Assembly (NCBI GenBank): GCA_947623455.1
Contig: OX392530.1
Location: forward strand, 34,379,405 to 34,443,404
Length of the DNA stretch: 64,000 nucleotides
Direction: 5' to 3'
Origin: Mimachlamys varia
Lineage: Eukaryota > Mollusca > Bivalvia > Pectinida > Pectinidae
In this document: one piece after another, positions 1 to 14,100 of the stretch
How the letters are laid out: each line of letters begins with the position of its first letter
Position numbering within the stretch: position 1 is the first letter of the stretch
Notes under the pieces: model-generated
What the model saw: the letters and a program-made list of their open reading frames with translations, nothing else
Database searches by the model: none
What the model was told of the DNA's origin: nothing
Translations under genes and position numbers: made by a program

Positions 1-90
1 GCCAAGGGCAATGGAGGAGTTCGATTCGATCAAGGGGAACAACTCATACAAAAGTTCCGGTGTAACGTGAAAAAATGACCCGGGTGTAAA
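1..90 (-). other. Truncated copy of the exon-like frame at 60176-60436
   Basis: Reads FHVTPELLYELFPLIESNSS on the minus strand; cut by the window border. Confidence 0.35.
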
Positions 91-719
91 ACTTCCCACC
101 GTTGAAATCTACTGTTGGTCACTTTTTCACGGGACGAATTACAGAAATATCAAGTGGGTCATTGTTGTACAGATGGCCGTGTAAGAATTCTACTGTGAAA
201 TAACGACCCCGGGTAACTTTTGCCACGTAGAATAATGACCCTGGGTAGTGTATTGATGCTGGATCACATTTTCACGTTACACTGACAAAACATTATATTA
301 TCAAGGCAAAATCTTACAGTTTTACTGCAAAGTCTTATATTTTCACTGCTCATCACTGCAGTGAAAATAGAAGTTTTATCAGTTTGATAATTTTCTATAT
401 TTCACAGGCAAAAATGTAATAAAAGTCTATATATAGCAGTCTTACTGTAAACACAATCCGCACAGAGTTCACAACTTGTGCATGTATGATAAATACAATT
501 ATATACATATTGTACCAGGGTTACACCAGCATTTTAAAAAGAAGTATTACATATGAGGCTACCTTACTCACACAAACATCTACTCTGTACATTGTACGGA
601 CCCATGACTGATCAGGTGTTTTATTGTTCATTGTGCTTAATTGGTCGACCGGTATTGGGCAGTCACTTAACACTTTGTATTAATAAATATGATGTATACA
701 CAAACTTTCGCCTGTCTGA

Positions 720-1540
720 TGATAAGTCTAGATGTCTACTGTACATGTTATGTTGTCTACCGTACATGTTCTGATGTCAACTGTACACATTCTAATATCT
801 ACTGTACATGTTCTGATATCTATTTTACACGTACTGATGTCTACTGTACATGTTCGGATGAATACTGTACACTTTCGGATGAATACTGTACACGTTCTGA
901 TGTCTACGGTACACATTCTGATGTCTACTGTACACGTTCTGATGTCTACAGTACACGTTCTGATGTCTACTGTACACATTCTGATGTCTATTGTACACGT
1001 TCTGGTGTCTACTGTACATGTTCTGATGTCTACTGTACACGTTCTGATGTCTACAGTACACGTTCTGATGTCTACTGTACACATTCTGATGTCTACTGTA
1101 CACGTTCTGGTGTCTACTGTACATGTTCTGATGTCTACTGTACATGTTCTGATGAATACTGTACATGCTCTTATGTCTACTGTACACGTTCTGTTGTCTA
1201 CTGTAGACGTTGAGATGTCCAATGTACACGTTCGGATGAATACTGTACATATTCTGATGTCTATTGTACACGTTCTGTAGTCTACTGTAGACGTTGTGAT
1301 GTCAAATGTACACGTTCGGATGAATACTGTACATATTCTGATGTCTATTGTACATGTTCTGTAGTCTACTGTAGACGTTTTGATGTCAAATGTACACGTT
1401 CGGATGAATACTGTACATATTCTGATGTTTATTGTACACGTTCTGTAGTCTACTGTAGACGTTGTGATGTCAAATGTACACGTTCGGATGAATACTGTAC
1501 ATATTCTGATGTCTACTGTACATGTTTGTTATTTTGTCTA
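720..1540. repeat. 21-bp minisatellite, left copy
   Basis: Unit TCTACTGTACACGTTCTGAT plus G, 21 bp, with CACG/CATG variants. From 1214 to about 1510 it is arranged as an 84-bp higher-order unit of four 21-mers, starting at 1214, 1298, 1382 and 1466. Because 21 is a multiple of 3, long open frames arise on both strands; they are not genes. Confidence 0.93.
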
Positions 1541-1559
1541 CTTTACACCTTATTATATC

Positions 1560-2110
1560 TACTTTACATGCTCTGAAGTCTACTGTATAAGTTCTGATGT
1601 CTGTCTATGATACACGTTCTGAAGTCTACTGTATAAGTTCTGATGTCTGTCTATGATACACGTTCTGAAGTCTACTGTATAAGTTCTGATGTCTGTCTAT
1701 GATACACGTTCTGAAGTCTACTGTATAAGTTCTGATGTCTGTCTATGATACACGTTCTGAAGTCTACTGTATAAGTTCTGATGTCTGTCTATGATACACG
1801 TTCTGAAGTCTACTGTATAAGTTCTGATGTCTGTCTATGATACACGTTCTGAAGTATACTGTATAAGTTCTGATGTCTGTCTATGATACACGTTCTGAAG
1901 TCTACTGTATAAGTTCTGATGTCTGTCTATGATACACGTTCTGAAGTCTACTGTATAAGTTCTGATGTCTGTCTATGATACACGTTCTGATGTCTACTGT
2001 ATAAGTTCTGATGTCTGTCTATGATACACGTTCTGAAGTCTACTGTATAAGTTCTGATGTCTGTCTATGATACACGTTCTGTTGTCTACTGTATAAGTTC
2101 TGATGTCTAC
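1560..2110. repeat. 46-bp minisatellite, about 11 units
   Basis: Nearly perfect 46-bp units, built of GTCTACTGTATAAGTTCTGAT and TCTGTCTATGATACACGTTC. The unit derives from the 21-bp repeat by addition of about 4 bp, then was amplified. Confidence 0.93.
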
Positions 2111-2278
2111 TGCGCATGGGTGTTCATGCTGTACATCTTGAATAAAATGAAAGAAATGTGGTTATTTTTAAACAAACTAATATTTCCCCGGTTAAACTTC
2201 CAATTTTAGTCCTTGAACGCATCTTGTCGTAAAACTTGGTTGTTAAAGTCCTGTCAACAAGTCACGTGACATCGAAAT

Positions 2279-2640
2279 GGAGCAGCATTAACACGACTCA
2301 AAAAAACTCCCAGCGCACCCTTTTACCGTATATTAAACAACCCGATTACGATTTACATTTGTAAATAATCAAAAATAAATCACGACCAAAAGTTGGAGCA
2401 GTATTAACTCACTTTAGATCAGAAAAAATAATGAAATAGTCAACCAGTTTCCCGATTATGACCCATAAGTCACACAATAAACTTAACATTTCACGCTAAC
2501 CCGGGATTTTTTAAACTGCTCCAACACATCACCGTTTATTTTCATAATTGGATTTTCCATTGATGTACCAGATTTAATCTTATATATAACGGAAAAGGGT
2601 GCGCTGGCCTATTTTACCGTATGTGTGTTAATGCTGCTCA
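2279..2640. mobile_element. TIR element of about 360 bp (MITE-like)
   Basis: Starts GAGCAGCATTAACACGACTC and ends GTGTGTTAATGCTGCTC. A second inverted pair lies inside (GCGCACCCTTTTACCGTAT near 2313 and AAAAGGGTGCGC near 2594). No coding capacity. It interrupts the 21-bp array region, which resumes at 3180. Confidence 0.75.
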
Positions 2641-3180
2641 CAATTTTGGAACTCTCCTGTGTTTTCAATATACTCCTTGGCAACAGTAAATAAAAAGTTG
2701 CATTTACACACGTCCTGATCGACCGTTATTCCTGTAACTAATCGTATGTAGATAGTTTTCATAGATGAAGCAGATCTTGTTGTACGTCTAAGGATATTCT
2801 TACAATTTGTTACGTTTTTATACAGGTTCATATTGTACAGTGCAATATGATATTTAGGCCTATCGCTGCTACGACGGCCGTTCACGGCTGGACGGACAGA
2901 ATGAAAGTTGATGGCTACCGCTAAACTTATTGTATTTCATAAAACTAAATTAATATCTGGTATTGTTTGATAGCATGCTGTATTATCGCATTAATCTAAA
3001 CGTAACAAAGTCATCGCAAACGTTTCAAAAACAACAAAATAGGTATACATGTCAACCAGTGCAAACCTACCCGCGGGACACTGTAAAAATTGTGACGTCA
3101 TCGGAATGTATTACTTGCAACAATGCATTTTTTTTAATACACTAATGAGCGACAGATTGAGCAGCAGCATTAATCTCCAT
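2641..3180. other. Unassigned sequence between minisatellites
   Basis: I see no gene or clear repeat here. Short open frames lack splice signals or family motifs. Confidence 0.4.
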
Positions 3181-3640
3181 ACGTGTACACGCTTTGATGT
3201 CTACTGTACACGTTTTGTGTTCTACTGTACATGTTTAGATGCATACTGTAGATGCTCTGGTATATATTGTTCACGTTCAGATGAATACTGTTCACGTTCT
3301 GATGTCTAATGTACATGTTTTGGTGTCTACTGTACACGTTCTGATATCTACTGTACATGTTCTTATGTCTACTGTACATGTTCCAATGTCTACTTAACAC
3401 GATCTGATGTCTACTGTACACGAACTGATGTCTACCGTTCATGTTCTGATGTCTACTGTACACGTTCTGATGTCTACCGTACACGTTTTGATGTCTACTG
3501 TACATGTTCGGATGTCTACTGTACACGTCCTTATGTCTACTATACACGTTCTGTGTTCTACTGTACATGTTTAGATGCATACTGAAGATGCTCTGGCATC
3601 TATTGTTCACATTCTGATGGATACTGTACACATTACAGAA
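3180..3640. repeat. 21-bp minisatellite, second block of left copy
   Basis: Same unit as at 720-1540. The terminal variant with CTGTAGATGCTCTGG and TGTTCACGTTCAGATGAA also closes the array at 63120-63205, so the order of variants is kept between copies. Confidence 0.9.
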
Positions 3641-4446
3641 TTTTAGTTCAAACGTAAAGTCAATTAAAGTTTTTGCATAATTTGTACAAAACAATAAAAT
3701 GTATTTTGATGTTTTTCCATATACGTTTAATGCTGTTCGGTTATATTACTCCCGTACTACACGTTTATGAACATCTTTGACATCGATTACCGTTATTTCG
3801 TTATTTCACGTCAGAATCAATGTATCATTGATTACTATATCGACGAAATGAACTTATACTACTTGTACATTTGATATGTATTTGTTTCGCTTTAATTATC
3901 GACAAAATTACTTTAGACAACCCAAAAGGTTGGCTGTTTCAATGCATATTATTATGATTGAAACATTTTGGTCATCTATGTTTTCGTGGGATATAAAAAC
4001 ATACACTGCGAGGAGTAAACTTGATAAATTCCTCTTTAATTTCTTTTACACATCAGTTCCACGGAAAGTCCGGCCATGATCTATCGTCCTGAATATATTT
4101 TCTAAAGCGAAAATATATATCTTACTCATGCAATATTTCTTCACGGAAATTTCAGGTGAAATTCGGTAAAATAGGAAACACGTAAAAAGTTCACGTGGAA
4201 TTCATATAAAATTTTCAAAGTGAAATTCATGTTAAAAAAATGATTGTGAAGTATATGATTTGAAGAAGCATTATGCATTAATAAATATGATTCCTTTCTG
4301 TACAAGCGACTGTAATGCAACTATGCGATTCTTTATTTTGGAGAACGTATGACATATTATTAAATATAATTTTTATACTATATGTTAGTATGCCATATTA
4401 TTAAGTACGATGCTTATAGTTTAGGGTAGTATGATATCTTATAGTG

Positions 4447-4573
4447 TAACTTGTTTAAACCGGATGTTATTTATTTATTGTTTTATCTGTGTTCAGAGGG
4501 AACTATTGGGACCGAACTGTAATGCCGGAATAGACAGAGATTCAGATTAGACAGGGGCCATTTAAACAAGTTA
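4447..4573. mobile_element. Short TIR element, copy 1
   Basis: TAACTTGTTTAAACCGGATG at one end and GCCATTTAAACAAGTTATA at the other. Other copies are at 7903-8062 and 63738-63865. Non-coding. Confidence 0.65.
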
Positions 4574-4721
4574 TACTGTATCAAGTATGATTCTTTTTGA
4601 TTATAACAAAATACTATTTTTTTCCAACACCCTATGAGAGCTTTTCATTTCTGGCACAAAGGTTAAAACTTCTAGGTAATTTAAAACGTTTTGGTTCCAA
4701 TGAAAGAAATTTAATGTCATA

Positions 4722-4727
4722 TTTATT
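4722..4727 (-). terminator. Candidate polyadenylation signal of gene A
   Basis: AATAAA on the minus strand about 340 bp past the TGA. It is the first canonical hexamer I noticed, but in AT-rich DNA chance hits are common. Confidence 0.3.
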
Positions 4728-5063
4728 TTATTATCTTTAGTGAAATAAAAAAAATCAGGAGATTGCGTCTATAATTTGAGTAATGTGGTACTCATCATTC
4801 GTTTGAAAACCTCTACATATCACTAATAGTATTCTCTACATGTAAATACAATGGCAAATCCTCAGGTTAGGTATCAAGGCAAGTGCAAGGAAGCTGTGAA
4901 CAAACAGGACAATCACAATGTCCTCACCAAGTGTGAGAACAAACCTCCATAATCACGTTATTATCGTGATCATCATCAACATTCTGTTTTTCTATAAGTT
5001 AGAAGCTTTAAACACAGAAATGTAACACTAGTGTCCAGAAGAACAATGCACAGAATCTTTACA

Positions 5064-5174
5064 TCATGGGTTGTTCTGGTAAACTGCTTCTTCATTTTGG
5101 TATGCGTTGTAGCAACTGTTGTTCATTGTTCGAAAATAGGCTTTCACAGCATCCCATGTATATTGGTACTGGTC
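5064..5174 (-). CDS. Gene A exon 31: end of D2 and cytoplasmic tail
   Basis: Starts DQYQYTWDAVKAYFRTM and ends with two Tyr-x-Asn motifs, AYQNEEAVYQNNP, before the TGA at 5064-5066. The AG acceptor and phase 0 fit exon 30. Tyr-x-Asn near the C-terminus is also known in vertebrate RPTP-alpha, where it binds Grb2. Confidence 0.88.
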   Translation of the reverse strand, partial: DQYQYTWDAVKAYFRTMNNSCYNAYQNEEAVYQNNP

Positions 5175-8100
5175 CTGAAACATCAACATCAGTGAAACAA
5201 TTACAATTCATCATATAAATGTATTCAATTGTTACAGTAGGACTAACAAGTGCTAATTGTAATGGGGTACCATTACAGATGTCCCCCAAACTACCCCTTT
5301 GGTCGGAACTGATGAGCCCAATGAACTCACAATGGAAATATAGCTGACACCCCATATATCAGCGGTCATGTTGACGAATTAGGAAACGGAGGTTATGACA
5401 ATGTCCGTGGTGTCCTACTACCGTTATATATAAAATTTCATTGAAATCGGACAATATATAAATTTCGACCAATCAGTAGCTAGGAAATAGCGGCCATGTT
5501 GACGAATCACGAAACGGAGGTTACGACAATGTCCGTGGTGTCCTACTACAGTTATATATAAAATTTCATTGAAATCGGACAATATATAAATTTCGACCAA
5601 TCAGAAGCCAGGAAATAGCGGCCATGTTGACGAATCACGAAACGGAGGTTACGACAATGTTGTTGGTGTAATACTACACATATATATTAAATTTCATTGA
5701 AATCGGACAATATATAAATTTCGACCAATCAGAAGCCAGGAAATAGCGGCCATGTTGACGAATCATGAAACGGATGTGACGACAATGGTTGTTGGTGTAA
5801 TACTACACATATATATTAAATTTCATTGAAATCGGACAATATATAAATTTCGACCAATCAGAGGCCTCCATTTTCGTTTCGGTGGCAACCAAACTTTACG
5901 AAAATGTTACCATGTTATTCAGCATCCCTTAAAACACCCATGTACCAATTTTTACTGAAATCGGAGACTGAATTTTGAAAACCGGAAATTAGCTCTGGTG
6001 GCCATCTTGGACTTCCGGTCGCGACAAAACAACCTGTTTTCACACACCCCGCCCCTAATGAGTATGTGTGTGAAGTTTCGTGAAGATCCGTCCAGTAGTT
6101 TTTGAGAAAACGGTCGGAAACCTCCGCGGCGGAAGAAAGTGGAAGAAACAAGAATAATAATAATAATAATAAGTGCTAATTGTAATGGGGTACCATTACA
6201 GATGTCCCCCAAACTACCCCTTTGGTCGGAACTGATGAGCCCAATGAACTCACAATGGAAATATAGCTGACACCCCATATATCAGCGGTCATGTTGACGA
6301 ATTAGGAAACGGAGGTTACGACAATGTCTTTGGTGTCCTACTACAGTTATATATAAAATTCGACCAATCAGAAGCCAGGAAATAGCGGCCATGTTGACGA
6401 ATCACGAAACGGAGGTTACGACAATGTTGTTGGTGTAATACTACACATATATATTAAATTTCATTGAAATCGGACAATATATAAATTTCGACCAATCAGA
6501 AGCCAGGAAATAGCGGCCATGTTGACGAATCATGAAACGGATGTGACGACAATGTTGTTGGTGTAATACTACACATATATATTAAATTTCATTGAAATCG
6601 GACAATATATAAATTTCGACCAATCAGAGGCCTCCATTTTCGTTTCGGTGGCAACCAAACTTTACGAAAATGTTACCATGTTATTCAGCATCCCTTAAAA
6701 CACCCATGTACCAATTTTTACTGAAATCGGAGACTGAATTTTGAAAACCGGAAATTAGCTCTGGCGGCCATCTTGGACTTCCGGTCGCAAAAAAACAACC
6801 CGTTTTCACACACCCCGCCCCTAATGAGTATGTGTGTGAAGTTTCGTGAAGATCCGTCCAGTAGTTTTTGAGAAAACGGTCGGAAACCTCCGCGGCGGAA
6901 GAAAGTGGAAGAAACAAGAATAATAATAATAATAATAATAAGAAACCGAGCAAAAACAATATGTCCCCCCACTTCGTTTGGGGGACATAAATATGACACG
7001 ATCTTAAACATTGCTTTTTCTATGTAACTATATTCTATGAGGTTGTTGGTGTGATATATGAAATAATAAATACCAGAGAAGCAACAAACTGTGGACGCCG
7101 GATCTGCAGCTGCCTTGTGGTAGCGTACACGTCCATATCTGACTCAGTGTCCAGTCTCTCCAACGTTGTACTAATCAGACAATACAGGCCACAGCGTTTT
7201 GATCCATCCCTGAACAACAACACAGATCCAATATCAATAGCTACCTGCAGTAAACATATTTAAATTTTGTGGAGAAGTAGTTTCCACATTTATTTTCTTA
7301 AAAAGGTTATCTTTTCATGAGAGAAAATATAACGCTCTTTAATAATAAAATCATTCCTTTGTACATATTACGACTTTCTATAGCGTATAGGCTATTCACA
7401 ATCAATAATAATAGTATATTCCTTTGTTCATATAACGACTTTCTATAACTTATATAATATGCATATTCAATGATAATAATTTTCCTTTATACATATTATG
7501 ACTTTCTATAGCTTATATGGTATGATAATCTTTGCTCTGAGTAGGAATTCTTCTAGAAGGTATCTGAAAAAAATTAATTTGATTGTATTGTTTTTGAACG
7601 ATGACGTACACACACGTAACCACGATTGGTGCGTCCTCCTGAGACATCATCCATGCCTCTACCAGATAATGGAGTTTACACAGGACAATCTGATTTGATG
7701 GAATGGCCGAATCCTTTGTCCAATTGTTGACGTGGAACAGCTTGACTCTATGATTAGTCTGGCATTGCTGAAAAGAAACCAACACTATTTATGAAAATTT
7801 GATCAGCTACTGCTTTCTGATATACACAAAGGATGCATAATGCAGGGATGAAGAAATTACTGTTAATGGGAATATATTTAATGTAAAATGTATTTACAGC
7901 AAAATCTGTTTAAACCGGATGTCGACAGGACCAAAACATTGACTAGTTTACACAGTTGTCCGAAATAAGATATATATTAAGAGGGAAATACCGGGAACAA
8001 ATAATAAGGCCGGGATATATAGGATTTCGGATTAGACACGGGGCTGGTTTAGACAGGTTTGACTTGTACACAATGTTTGTATTAACCTTATGATAGATCT

Positions 8101-11100
8101 CCAGCATTGATGCAGTGATGCCGTCATCACATTGTTCAACTGACATCGACCGTATCTCAAACGGAGGAGCAGACTTGACCTTGGAGTGCTCGGGCCACCA
8201 CGGAGTTTCCTGATATAACAAAATGTTTTTCACATTTTGATTATTTTATACAGTCGTAAAGTTTGAAGTTTGTAAAAATGTTTCAAACACACCTTAAGTA
8301 TTTTTTTATTTTGATTTTATCTAAGTTTATTGTAACTGCACATGTTTAATTTCCCAAGTGTCGGAAATTTTACATATATTTGTATGTAGAGTCTATTCGT
8401 CCCAAATCATTTATCAATTCCTTATAAAATAATGGCTGAAGTTAACTTAGAGAGATGAGTGCGCTTCTTTAAATAATTAAAATGTGTATCAATTTATATT
8501 ATTTTGTAAATGTGATAAATCAGTCACTGGTATAAATTTGTTTGCTACTGTTAACAGAATGTTCAGAGAGTTGATAATGGTTTTAATGGAAACTACATTT
8601 ACAATGTACAAGTCACAGAGAGTTGTATTTATTCTGATACAGCTAATATATTACATGCACATTTAGCCAAACATGTAAAAACAGCAGTCATGACTTCAAT
8701 ATGAATATTTTGGGGGGAAAAACACAATAACAACTTTTGAATGAGAGACCCGTTAATGATCCTGATATCAACCAACCTTTCCGTCAACAGAATCCTCCAG
8801 ACAGACGATAGTACTTGAGCGATAGTCAGTCACCATGGTCCAGAAGTTCACAAGTGTATGTGGCAGAGGGAACTGAGTTACCAAGTACTTCAGGTGGTGC
8901 CGGAAGCTCTGGTGTTCATGCATGAAAACAAGTTTTAACTTTAACAAACACTCATGAAAAGGAGAGGTTTTAGGGCCTCAACATAAGGATGTTTCGTTTG
9001 GGGAGGTTGCAGAATGTCAATTTCGATGAATGTTTAGGAATTTAAAGTTTATAAATGTGCAAATGAAATATTAAAACAAATGAAGCATTGAATAATAAAG
9101 ATAATTTTACACTGAAGTAAACTATTTAAAGTATATACCTAATAACGGAATTGCCTGGTGCTGTATTGCAAATTTGGCCTCTGCAGGTATATGCAGATGG
9201 CAAATGTGATGAGCCAAACTTGAATTAATATCTTGCGTCGAATCTAATGCCATGACACAATAATATCTGCGATATTTGCTAGGACATTATAAAAAATACA
9301 TTTGAGTTCTTCGTAAAATCCAATTTGTATTGCAATTTAAAAAAAAAATCATCACACTCGAAAATCATACTATATGTTAAATGTTGTATATAACGGAACA
9401 TTTAATTAATATGTCTATCAATATAACGCGTAGAGATGGACTCTACAATTGTATCTGCAATGTGTTCATACCGGAAGTTTAACGGCGTTGATGTAGTTAG
9501 TCGTCTGAGAAATCAGCGAGCATAAGATTACTCTGTAATTGTCGTCTGTTACAAGAAACAAATGCACATATCAAATGTGAAACTAAAATGAAATTTTTTA
9601 GAAAAAATATTTATGATAATACTGACAGAGTTGCCGTTTCTTTAATTGACATTAAGAAACGAAAATTTTCATAATTAAAAGAGCTATTCAATTCTCCATT
9701 TTATCCTGTATTTGAAATGTCAACTCTTACAAGGTATTGTAATAATAACGTTAATTTCATTACGGAAAACAATGTCGAATGACATTTGTTTTTAATGTAT
9801 AATATCAAAGAAACCTTAGAAAATCGTCTGATATTTTTTAGACAAGGCCCCTCCATATACATATAATCGTTTAAGTAAGTATTGTGTACCTGGTAGAATA
9901 TCCATGTCGCGGTTCTTGTCCCTGTTCTCTGTAGACTTGGCAGACACGTATTTTAAACGTTTCTCACTGAATGCCTTGACGTCTTTAAGAGTCTGTGAAA
10001 TAATTATTTAATTAATAATCATTTCAGATTGAAAAGAAGGAGGGAAATGAATAAGTCTCCATGTAAATCTTTCCTTTGTTCATATTTTGCCCCAAGTTTG
10101 ATCGATTTTCAGTTCGGATTATGATTTTGTTACTGCCTCGGTATTCTCTTATCTTTTTTTAGTGGTGATATTGAGCGTTTCTTAAATTATTCTGATGTAC
10201 CTGGAATTCCTTACTGCGTTGTTTATGGTTTACAGGAACTTCATAAACATCGCTTTCGCCTGAGCTGATTACTTCTGTCTTTGTTTGAAGGCTGTTCGGG
10301 AAGTTGAGTCCTTCTAGGAGAGCCAGATGGAGTGCTTTGTATTGTTTCTGGAAATATACACACAGCTTTGATCGTAAGGCAAGATTGTAAAATCATAGTA
10401 AGGTTACTGGATTATACAGTCCACACTTAACGAGAATGTCGATTCTCAAGAGACGTGTATTATATAACAAACACACTGGACATTGTATAATACATACCAC
10501 AGTTTGGACCATATTCATTCGATTGTTCCTCATGATTTTAACATATCCATGCATGTCTATCATGTCTGCCGTCTTCCCTGCTTCCAACAAGGCATCTAAT
10601 GCTATCAGAGTTCCTGTCCTCCCGATTCCAGCACTAAGCAAAATACGATACATATTTTAATGATATGATTTAGCTATGGCTCTTATTTACTGATGATATG
10701 ATTCAAATAGAATGTACGACATATATCAAGTGATGATATAATTGGAATATGACATATATTTAAAGATGATATAATTTAGATTTAAATATGACACATATTT
10801 AGATATGTTATGATATAAGTTTGATATATATTTAGAGATGCTATGATTTAAATATGGCTCGTATTTACTGATGATATGATTCAAATATACGTACGACATT
10901 TATTTAGGGATGATATAGTTGGAATATGACACTATGTTAGTATGGTACTCGTTTAGAGCTATGATTTTAATATGACACTTATTTATAGATAATGTGATTT
11001 AGGCTAATATAAATATAAAAAATGAGCACTATTTGAGTAGATGAAATTCTTGCATCACTTTCGATAAACGATTAGCATTTGCAGTTGAATATTTATTTAG

Positions 11101-14100
11101 TTTATTTATGAATTTTAACAAAAATTACTGCAATAAGATGTTTTGAAGTGTAACAAAATGCTGTGGATATTGTCACTTGAATATATATATTATAACTTGT
11201 GTGTCATTTTACCTGCAATGGACAACCAGTGGTCCCTCTCCTTTAGTCCGCAAACGCGTCATATGTCGATGGAACATAACAAGTTCAAACACATCTGGAA
11301 TGTCGTGGTCAGGCCATTTTGTGTAGTGAAACTGGTGTACTTGTCGTTCTTTGTGTTCCTGTGTTATATATAACAAATCATCTGTGATAATGTTGCTACC
11401 GTTGACATTCGTATTTTTTTAAAAGTGAATTGCTACATTTAAAACAATTGTCGGTATCTTTATCAATTTCTCCCAATGGCATTATGAACACGATAGACTT
11501 TTTAAAATAATCGGCTGCGTCTTAAAACCTTTTAAACAAAATATAACAATCGTAATGTTATGAGAATTAGGCGTATTTTTTTTTAATCTAAAACATAATT
11601 AATTTTAAAAGAATAACATATAAATCATTATAAATAATCAGTTATACATTTTGTAAGAAGGTAACTGCTGAACCAACAGATAGTCTGCACAATGGAGACA
11701 GAACATGCGCTTTAACCAAAACAATATTTGACTTATTTTGTCTTAAAGATATACGCAAATGTCAGCATTTTAAATTTGTAAAATGTATTGTAAGGAAAAC
11801 GACGCTAGGCCTAAAAACCACACATATTATCTAACCATCAGTGTTTTCAAGTTATGGACATTTCCGATTGGGATAAGGCCAAGATCAATTATAACTTTTT
11901 TTTAGGTCTACGGAGTTCTTAACAAATCGCATATGAGTGAACAGGAATAGAATAAATTGATTATCGAACTTTGAAATGATTTTCAGATTATGTTCATGAA
12001 TTTTGCATCAAAGTAAAAGTTTAATGAATTTGACTTATTATCACAAGGCCATTTGGATGAAATCCATCCATCTCTTAGCTTTAACTATTTATCCAATGTT
12101 TCCTCTTGGAAGACGGCTTCTCTCCTTCAACTGCGAACTTGTTATCATCATGATAACTAGAGTTGTATTACATATCAGAAAAGATAATTAGGAAAGGATA
12201 CGATTCGTTGACTTGACATATATACATGTAGATCCATACATTGTAATACTTACACGTCTATGTTTAAGCGTGATGACCCTCACGACGTAGAAGGCGTAAT
12301 GTTTTTCGGAGTTCAGGGTGATGTTGAATGTCGCAGTGTTGATGGGGTCGTCCATGTTGGGCCAATACTTGTAGCATTTGTTCTGATTTAACAGTACGAG
12401 GAATGGAAACTCGGTTATAAACACGGCAGTTTTATTGTTTCGTAATTACTAATTTAACACATTAAATAATTTCTTTTATGTGATAATCATAAAAATAGAG
12501 ATTAAAACCTGATAAGACAGCAAATGGACTTTTAATAAAATCAACGTGTAGGCTGATATTACTTTAAGGTTATATTTTTGTTAAATCTATATAAAAAACA
12601 TTTAGCATATTTTCTGTTTACTTTTCCGAAAGTTTAGTTTAGTTTAATTATAATCATGCATTATTTAATGCATAAAAGTCTTACTTTTCCATTTTCGTAT
12701 AAATTAGCCAACATCGCTATTGTTTGACATTTCTGCTGCCAAATCATCAGCCAAAACGTCTCATAAGTCTTTGTCTTTGGTCCTACATTAAAAAAAATGC
12801 ATAGTTTAAAATCATCCTTTTTATTAACTCATATGGTTTTCATTAAATATCTGCTCTGATTTATTTAATTAATTTATTATTGATCGCCTTAGGCCAATAT
12901 AGCAGGCCGAGATGACCAATAACTCGGCCAATACAGAAATTACCAATCAATAATACTATATTATACCTTTGATAAAATAACATTACTAAATGCAAAGGTA
13001 TTGAACATAATTATAAATAAAATGCGTATGACCTATTCAAGCAATGCACTTGATTAAGAATGATTAAGAGTAATTTAGTTACCTTGAACTGCAATGTAGA
13101 CTTTTGATCTGGATGTGCTCTACAACAATTAAATTATCTTATAGTAAAAAGGTCTTTTCACCCTCATTAATTACTGAGGACATATAAATATTGTTACAAA
13201 TAGCCAAAACGACCCAAATTATATCAGCATACGGGAGAAACGTTTCGAACTGTGCATTTGAAATCACCTCACCAAATCGGGTCCTCAGTGTAATAACCTT
13301 TACAAATCTGGTAAAATTACATATATCATTTTTAAAGGAAAATAATTATGGTTATTCATTTTGTCCATATGAAGTTGCTTTATCCAATTGTTTATCTGCT
13401 TAGTTTTAGCAATGACAGACCATACCACGTGTATTTTCTATTAATATAGAGAATCAAGTTCTTACGTCGTCGATATAGTTTGCGTTGATATAATCTGATC
13501 CCGGTTTCGAACCCTGATCCTTGATAATCACCCTGGAGTGGTCGTCTACAGAAAAGCAATGGAATTACGTTAAACTGTTGGTACCACACATATGTATATC
13601 AGGCGTGGTCGGGTGTATATGCAAATTGAACTTTCTTTAATTCCAATATCAGTCTCATCTAGTTATCTCAAAATTAATGTGGCAATAAAAAAAATTCGAG
13701 TCTTTCGAGTATTCGATTAACGTGAGTTTAAATGTAAAGTCTGAAGCTTGGCCGGACCCGAGGAAATATTAAATTGGGTATTTGAGTTATTTATAAAAAA
13801 CAATCAGAGAATACCAAAGTGTCAACAAAACCATAATCCGAACTCAAAATCTATTAAACCAGGGGCAAAACAGGAACAAAGGAAAGATTTACATGGAGGT
13901 TCTCTTAAAAGCACAATAGAATAAGACCAGGTGTTCCGCAAGAGTAAGCGTCTTCTGCTTCATCGACGACACCCGCCATGTAAATATTGGTCACTTCCAA
14001 GTAAGCATCAATCCTCAAAATGAGAACCGAGTCATCATTGTCATCACAACAAGTAAACACACCAACAAGCAAATTCAAAAACGTCCATCTTAATATCACA

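Larger units (their letters stand above)
1..4680. repeat. Segmental duplication, left copy (5'-flank type block)
   Basis: 1-720 matches about 60345-61000, and 3640-4680 matches about 63225-64000. Both contain a 21-bp array between them. The same type of block stands upstream of genes A and B on the minus strand. It is therefore likely to be the upstream flank of a third copy whose exon 1 would be left of base 1. Confidence 0.8.

Noticed and set aside
553..774. Short frame MRLPYSHKHLLCTLYGPMTD, repeated at 60873-61091
   Set aside because: Conserved only because the flank is duplicated; the third copy near 36,830 does not keep the frame.
5915..7011. Minus-strand frames with LSSAAEVSDRFLKNYWTDLH
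   Set aside because: They lie in a non-autonomous element and occur in both fused copies with different frames open; no known domain.
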